Source: Cristatella mucedo (taxonomy: Eukaryota > Bryozoa > Phylactolaemata > Cristatellidae). Taken from it: DNA of 53,500 bases. The notes under the pieces were generated by a model, which was given only the letters and a program-made list of their open reading frames with translations, made no database searches and had not been told where the DNA came from. Both the position numbers and the translations under genes were made by a program. Positions 47,383 through 53,500 of the stretch are shown piece after piece. The stretch covers positions 7,851,501-7,905,000 of the forward strand of contig WPIO01000009.1 of the NCBI GenBank assembly GCA_009760855.2, written 5' to 3'. The stretch's first letter is position 1. Every line of letters starts with the position of its first letter.

Positions 47383-49190
47383 GCTTTCGGTGCGAATTCG
47401 GTAGCAAACAGACCTCATCTCACGAAACTAAGAGAAATTGGGAAGCATAGCAGAGTCAGGAGAGCAGTCGAGGTAGTTACTAACATGGAACTAGCAGCTC
47501 AGAAAGGCTGGAAAGGATGAGCCATAGTCGGCAGCAGGAGAATAGATATCGGTTCGTAAGAATCGTGGAAGCGAGCTCTACAGCCTAGGACCTGCAGAGC
47601 TAAAGCTTCTGTCGCCAAGGGTCTTTAAGCAGAGGAATGAAATAGCTAATTTATTGTCCATAAGAATCTGAGGGCACGAGGAAGCTGAAACTGGTGCACC
47701 AGTTCATCTAAGTATGGAGAAGCCAAGCCGTAGCGGGCTTTGTGGGTCAGCGTAAGAACTTTGCTCAGTATCCGCCGATCAACCGGCAGCCATCTTAGCT
47801 CTTTTAGCAAAGGAGACACGGTAAAACCGCTGGGATGTGCAAACTGGCATTGCAGCCATATTCATCGCCAGCTGCAGTGGCCTAGTTTTTCTGTAGCCCA
47901 GCCAAAGGGATTGCAATAATCTAGCTAAGAACTAAAGAGCTAGTTAAATTTGTTGCAAGCCACTGTGGAAGTCAGTTCCTAATATTAGATTTGAATCGGA
48001 CTTGATCCTAGCTGTAGAAGCAGTCTTTTGAACGAAGCTTTTACAATTTTGGCAGCTGTCGAAAACGACACCTAAAATTCGAGCGTGTGGGTGTGGTCGC
48101 ACAACAGCATCACTTATTGGAAGAACCATCTAATCCAGTCAAACGCGTAAGATATCCTATGAGAAGCAGTTCAGTTTAATCGTCGTTTAGTTTCAAAAAA
48201 TTTTCCGACATCCAGGATCGAATTTCGGCAATGCAAGCATTCACTTTATTAGTTGCTTCAGCATATTTCGACGATTTGAATGACAAATACAGCTGAGTAT
48301 CGTCAGCATAAAACTGACAACCCTATTTCACGGGCGTGAATTATTTTCCCCAGAAGGTTGAGTATAAATGGAGAGCAGCAAAGGACCGAGGATGGACTCT
48401 TGAGAGACTCCATGGGTTACTGGTCTCGTGGATAAGACCTGACCCCTACATTATACGGATTGAACACGATCAGGCAAGTACAATTTAACCCACGCCAGTG
48501 ACTCTTCTGCCAGACCGATCATTGTTCTGAATCGTTTAAGTAGGACCTTGTGATCAATAGTGTCGAAGGCAGCTGATAGATCTCGCAGTGATAGGGAAGT
48601 GACATTCCCGTCATACGTTGTTGCATAGTTTAACTTTGTTCTCATTGGTTTTACGGAGATCAGTTTCAGTGAAATGCCGCTGCTTGAACCCAGATTAAAA
48701 TTTTTATGACATTTAATTCTTTTCAATGTGTGCTAGCAGCTGCTTAGCAATAGTTTTTTCAAGAATAATTGACAAAAAAGGAAGAAGGGAAACTGGAAGA
48801 TAGTTTGCAAGGTTCATTGTATCTAATTCAGGCTTTTTTAGTATCGGCCGAACGACTGCCGATTTGAAAGACTTGAGTACAACCCCTTTTTCCAGAAAAG
48901 CGTTACTAATCTCAATTATGGCTGGGCTAAGTTGGTCTGCCAGTGAAAACCACAGAGATGGTGGTATAGGGTCTTCAGGGGACGAGCTCTTTTTACTAGA
49001 ACATACTAAGGTAGCCACATCACACGCAGAAAAATCGGACAATCATTTTAAAAAGGTCACAGGTTGCGATTCCGCACGTGCTTTAGTCGGAGGGGGCTTT
49101 ATGGAGGCACGAATGTGCAAACGTTTTCAGTAAAGAAGGCTGACAAATTTTCGGCTGAGCCGTTATTATCTGTAGGCAGTATATGCATAT
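47383..49190 (-). mobile_element. LINE B, larger degraded copy (host of the LINE A insertion)
   Basis: Minus-strand reverse-transcriptase pieces in order are 'PPSLWFSLADQLSPAI', 'LEKGVVLKSFKSAVVRP', 'LPVSLLPFLSIILEKT', 'LRDLSAAFDTIDHKVLLKR', then after breaks 'HPHARILGVVFDS', and a 3' UTR matching the 45444 and 4665 copies. Its 3' end is displaced to 43252-43348. Frameshifts and stops abound. It is 5'-truncated near 49190, so no endonuclease is seen. Confidence 0.8.
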
Positions 49191-49279
49191 ATTTATAGAG
49201 ATACACAGGTATAATGGTGTAAAATCTTTTATTACTGACCTAGGTTAATGCATATGGATTGCGAAAGCGAAAGATAGAT

Positions 49280-49460
49280 GAATCGTGATGGCACACTATG
49301 TAAGGCGGTTGCTTTTCACGACCTCAGTTCCGAAGTCGTGGGTTTGAATCCTGCGGTTGGCGATCCTTTATTGCCACTGCAGGCGGTGGTGATAGCCGTA
49401 AAAGCTCTTCTGTCGCTATACCATAAAGGCTGTTAAAGCAGCAGGTATTTATTTATTACT
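49280..49460 (+). mobile_element. SINE-1 copy
   Basis: 'GAATCGTGATGGCACACTAT', 'GTCGTGGGTTTGAATCCTGC' (B box), 'GGCGATCCTTTATTGCCACT', 'AGCTCTTCTGTCGCTATACC' and a (TATT)n tail are present. It is full-length, next to the 5' edge of the degraded LINE B. Confidence 0.82.
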
Positions 49461-49940
49461 TATTAAGAGAAATAAGCAAAGAGCTGAGAGAAAGGACTTC
49501 CAACGACAATCTGCGAGCAAGGAACAGTTTGACTGTGCAACTCTGTTGGACAATAATAAGCAAGTCACCGAGAATTGACAATTCCCAGAGTTTTCGTTAA
49601 AGTCACTGGGTTGCGTCCGCTTCCTTGTACTACCCGTCTGAGGTTGCGATATTCCGCCTTGAACACAGCTGACGGATCCTTGCAGCTTGATTACATTTGT
49701 AATGAAGAACACAATCAATATTCTGCCTACTCGCGCAGTCAACGCTGACAGTGGCTTGGGCAGCTGTGACAGCACCCCGTTGCCCCTTCCCCTCCTTCTT
49801 CTTCTCCCTTTCCCTAATTGCAGAGTGGAGACTGTCTGAATTGCTGAATAGTCTGAAATTGCTGAACAGTCTGACTTGCTTCATAAGAACAAAGACAGTG
49901 TAGCCTACAGCCATGACCTAAAGCCTAAGCAAATACAAGT
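49461..49940. other. Intergenic, no gene recognised
   Basis: Minus-strand open frames of about 95-108 codons overlap here but show no motif. A tandem-like 'CTGAATTGCTGAATAGTCTG' stretch lies near 49835-49875. Confidence 0.35.
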
Positions 49941-50095
49941 TGATTTAACAGCCTCATTTCGTACAGCGTCAGAAGAGCCTTAACAGCTGTCACCATCGCT
50001 TGCAGAGGGAAATAAAGGATCGCCCACTGCAGGGCTCGAACCCACGACCTCGGTTGTAAACAGCGGGCACCTCACCACTGGGCTAAGACCCTGTT
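49941..50095 (-). mobile_element. SINE-1-related copy, minus strand
   Basis: The minus strand reads a tRNA-like head with B box 'GGGTTCGAGCCC', then 'GCGATCCTTTATTTCCCTCT', 'GCTCTTCTGACGCTGTACGA' and 'AATGAGGCTGTTAAATCA'. It is complete but diverged. Confidence 0.75.
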
Positions 50096-50367
50096 TGCTC
50101 TCAGTCGCTGCCCGCCCCGCCGCCTCCCTATCGCCAGGTTCGATTCAGCGTGCATTTTGCCTTATCATGCTTAGGTCTCATTATGTCTATGCTCAGCATA
50201 AGGCAGCATAGGAATGGCTTCTGGAAGCTTCCTTCTGTCGAATATGCAGAAAAGCTGCGGAGGATCGTAGGATCGTAGGCCGCTTTTCTACTGCAGTTTT
50301 TTGAATGAAAAAAACTCACTCGCTAGCTGCCCTTACAAGAAGGCACTGAATGAAGGAGGCTGGCCTA

Positions 50368-50418
<51 letters not shown>

Positions 50419-51228
50419 CAATAATCTCTGCTAATCGCCGCCGGTCTTTGCTTCTACTTTGCTATCTTTGTATTTAGCTGCTTTCGAGATTCGAAGTTTT
50501 GATGTTCGCGATTGTTCGCTCTGCCGGGCAATAAAAGCCACCGGAAACGCTCGCACGTCAGACGGTGCGCAAGTGATCACGTGTGCGAACTGTAGAAAGT
50601 CCTGTCCTTGCAGTGAGATTCACAATGTCTCAATATTTCTCAGGAAAATACCGTCGAAGACATCCCCGGTCATGCCTTGACGCCGTTTGAGCCCGTAGAA
50701 CATACTTAAGTACATTAGCTGCCAAGACCTGCTTATTGCAGACTGCAGGTTGCACCACTCAACCAAAGAAATGGCGACTACTAGGTGGCCGGCTGCACTG
50801 CGCTGAGATCAAAGCAGGCCCCTCGCGCGGCCAGCATAAGCGGGCTTTTAGCTTTCAGGGCTCGCTCTGTTATTCGTACAATACCGGGCTATAGAAATGT
50901 GAGGGCAGCTCGAGTAACCAAAAAGGGCCTTTACTGCTATTATTAGTATCGCTAATGTGGACGTCGCAGGCCAGCGTCGCATGCCAGCTGGTGCCCACAT
51001 GCGAGGAGGCCAATGTACTTCGATGCAAGGTCACTGGCCGTGTGCAAGGTCATAGATCGTGCGCCGCTACTCGTCTGCAACGCTCGCGCGTACAGCCGAT
51101 ACCAGAATTCAGGCCTAGCTCTGGCTCCTTCTTGTCTCAGAAGTTTCTAGAGCTAGCGGCAGCTTCAAGTTTCCGTGGCAGTCCACGCGAAGGCAAGTTG
51201 TGCCTTAACTACAATTACAGTCTCAACA

Positions 51229-51278
<50 letters not shown>

Positions 51279-51800
51279 GAAATGCCTCTCTTTCTCTCTC
51301 TTTCTGACAGCTTCATATAAATCACTCGCTAAACAAATCGTTCGTGTTATGATCGCCAGTTTTCGCTGGACAATACTTGCGGATCCATTACGCAAAACAT
51401 TCTGCCATTTCGATCCAAGCTGAAGTTCCGAGTGTTCATCAGTCATGTCTAACTTAACTTTGACTACACTCTATAGCATCGTCAAACCTTCAGAGACGCT
51501 CAGATTGATGAGCCACAATGATCTTCTTTCGCGTAAAGACAGCTGACGATGGGAGAGTTTGCCCTGCAGGCGCTAGAATCGCTGAAAATCCTTTTTGCAC
51601 GTGCCGTGCGACAACGGTGTCACATGATCACAACTCGTGATGCCTCTGATTTCGGTTTTGTATTTCCAGCTCGCTTCCGACCGCTTCGACTGCACCCGGA
51701 CTAGGGATCACACCGTCTTTTGTGCAAGAGAAGCATGCAGTTGTAAGCTGCCCGTAAGTCTTTGAATTCGCCGAAGTAGAGTATACAGCATTCCAGCTGC
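50096..51800. other. Intergenic with microsatellites, no gene recognised
   Basis: It contains (CT)n at 50371-50416 and (AT)n at about 51231-51274. The + frame at 50459-50680 has several Cys residues but no recognisable fold. No other feature is supported. Confidence 0.4.
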
Positions 51801-51970
51801 TTAGCGGGTCCTAGCTGAGGAGGCGAGGTGCTCGCTCTGCTCTGACCCCGGTCGTGAGCAGAGCGAGCCATTCAGTGGGCGATCTTTTAATGGCCGCTGC
51901 AGGCGGTGAAGATGGCAAAAAGTAAAGACTCTTCTGCTGCTATATAAATGAGGCTGTTAAATGAGCTTAG
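51801..51970 (+). mobile_element. SINE-1-related copy
   Basis: 'GAGGCGAGGTGCTCGCTCTG', an eroded B box, 'GGGCGATCTTTTAATGGCCG', 'GACTCTTCTGCTGCTATATA' and 'AATGAGGCTGTTAAATGAGC' match the copy at 30711 closely. Confidence 0.72.
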
Positions 51971-53005
51971 ATTTCTTTTGCGATCAAGGATTTGGAAATG
52001 CAGACGATAGTGCATAATATTAGATTATATCCTCGCATTGCGAAGATTTTGCGCGAAACCAGAGTCGGATAATAAGCGATTGAGTACGCGATCTCGCTAT
52101 TCGTTCATAGTTCCGGCGGAAATAGAGAAATGAAGCCGCAGGACGACGAAACCTCTCAGCTCTCGCGACCCGCTCTGCCCGGAACCGAGAAATAAGTTCA
52201 CGCCCAAGCGCAAGAATTAACATGTCTTTAATTAACTTGTCTGACGATTCTAATATCTCCAGAAGTGGCCACTCACAGGAAACGAGTCGGGGCGATAGCG
52301 CCGAAGTAATGCGACCGCAGTCGCCGGCGCGCGAAAAACAGCGAGTCGCTTCAGATCGGTGGGCCGCGGATTCCAAGTCGTCTCAATGGAAGCCTGGATG
52401 CAGGTTATAGACATTCGATATTATCTGAAGTCTACTCGATACTTAATGAAAATTATGATGGCGAATGGAACTAAAGCGCCGCCATCTTTCGCGCAGGCGG
52501 CATAAATCGAGCTAGCGGTAGCGTGGCGGTGGCGGGACGGCTGCGGCGGCGGTGGCGGCGGCAGCTGTGGAGGCCGAGGCGTAGTAACTAAAGACCCACA
52601 ACTCCTCTACAATGCTTCTGTAGAGCACCCTTCTTAAGTTAACTGTAGGTCATTTTTCATGTAACATGACGCCGCCTAATGATGAAATGCTGATATTCTC
52701 TCTTTCGGCGGCGAGCGTGCCCACAAGTGCTCTCTTGAGACAATAGCAAACCAAACATATTTAGCAAGCAGAGAGGACAGTGAGATCACAAGCCACAGGC
52801 CACAGGCTACAGCCTTACGTCTAGCAGTGCTATATATATATATGCGAGCACAGCTTACTGCCCGTGGAATCGCTTTGCTGAGTCATATTAGTTCCCTCAG
52901 GAAAGACAATTCTGCACCATCTTACCGCTTGGCGAAAGTACGTAATCTTGCCATGTAACGCAAGTGCGCCGTCTTCCGGCGTGACGGACTTTCTCGCTTT
53001 AATTA

Positions 53006-53064
<59 letters not shown>

Positions 53065-53500
53065 AGTGCTATACGCTACATATCTGCATCAAGGAGTGCG
53101 CTACGAGCAGAATGTGAGGAGGAGGAGCATTCATAGCAGTAACAAGATAGAAAAAATCTATTGCTAAGGATAAAAGACGTTTAAGTACACGACTGTTCGA
53201 ATCATTCGCAATAGAAAGCTTAAACCGTAAAAGGATTAGAATGCAAAACTGTCTCGTCCTCTCCGCGTTCTATGCAAGACGTTGCGTTGGCTCAAGCTCG
53301 CTCTTCCCTGAGGTAATTTCAGGAGAAACGGTGAAATAATTGGTAAATTTGCCAAATCGCAGAACCTTGCTTCTACAATGCAAGTCCGGAAGTTGCTACC
53401 CGTTGACATTACGATGTCCCCTGAATTGACAATATTTAATGGGAGGCAATACATTTAGGTGTTCCTCATAAAATTGCTCGTCTCCGCAAGTCAAATTCTC
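51971..53500. other. Right edge, no confirmed gene
   Basis: A GC-rich trinucleotide stretch (GGCGGTGGC units) lies at about 52520-52565. An (AT)n(AG)n microsatellite lies at about 53007-53063. A possible first exon at 52222-52403 is listed as a finding only. Confidence 0.4.

Noticed and set aside
50459-50680. Cys-rich small protein
   Set aside because: Cysteine spacing fits no known finger, and no splice or promoter context was seen.

Overview
The window is nuclear DNA from an animal. One split gene with phased introns of 81 bp to 5.7 kb fills the centre. tRNA-headed SINEs, L2/CR1-like non-LTR retrotransposons, a TTAA-flanked MITE, long CA/TA microsatellites and the remains of a virus-like Polinton/Maverick element surround it. 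The phylum cannot be fixed from the sequence alone.

Layout. (1) Bases ~300-8,915 are an AT-rich island unlike the rest. It holds a broken protein-primed type B DNA polymerase (373-3708, Polinton/Maverick type) on the + strand, a block of unrecognised decayed reading frames (5560-7250), and two decayed phage-tail-fibre-like frames (7660-8311 minus, 8620-8912 plus). Two LINE fragments (3709-5475) have landed in the polymerase. Stops and frameshifts throughout show that the element is dead. (2) Bases 9,390-32,850 (+) carry the one clear host gene, an SRRM1 homologue (serine/arginine repetitive matrix protein 1, a splicing coactivator). I could place 14 coding exons whose phases all agree, giving 1,097 codons plus a stop. 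A 24-nt first exon lies in a CpG-rich region, the PWI domain is in exons 2-4, the RS-rich region is in exons 6-11, and a Lys/His-rich tract plus a conserved end are in exons 13-14. Its introns hold many retroelement copies. (3) Bases 33-43 kb are repeat-rich intergenic DNA with a 13-bp satellite containing CCCTAA, a 544-bp piggyBac-like MITE, two copies of an unclassified ~280-bp repeat, SINEs and a 230-bp CA/TA microsatellite. (4) Bases 43.25-49.2 kb are a nest of LINEs on the minus strand: an L2/CR1-like element (here 'LINE A') sits inside an older copy of a second family ('LINE B'), and a younger LINE B 3' fragment sits inside LINE A. (5) Bases 49.2-53.5 kb hold SINEs and microsatellites with no convincing gene.

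Working links. LINE A and one tRNA-SINE family end in the same short 3' hairpin, so the SINE probably uses the LINE A reverse transcriptase. The same terminal segment occurs more than a dozen times in the window. The host gene's RS region is itself built of tandem DNA repeats (24-bp units in exon 6, 21-bp units in exon 11). The names LINE A, LINE B, SINE-1 and SINE-2 are mine and used only here.
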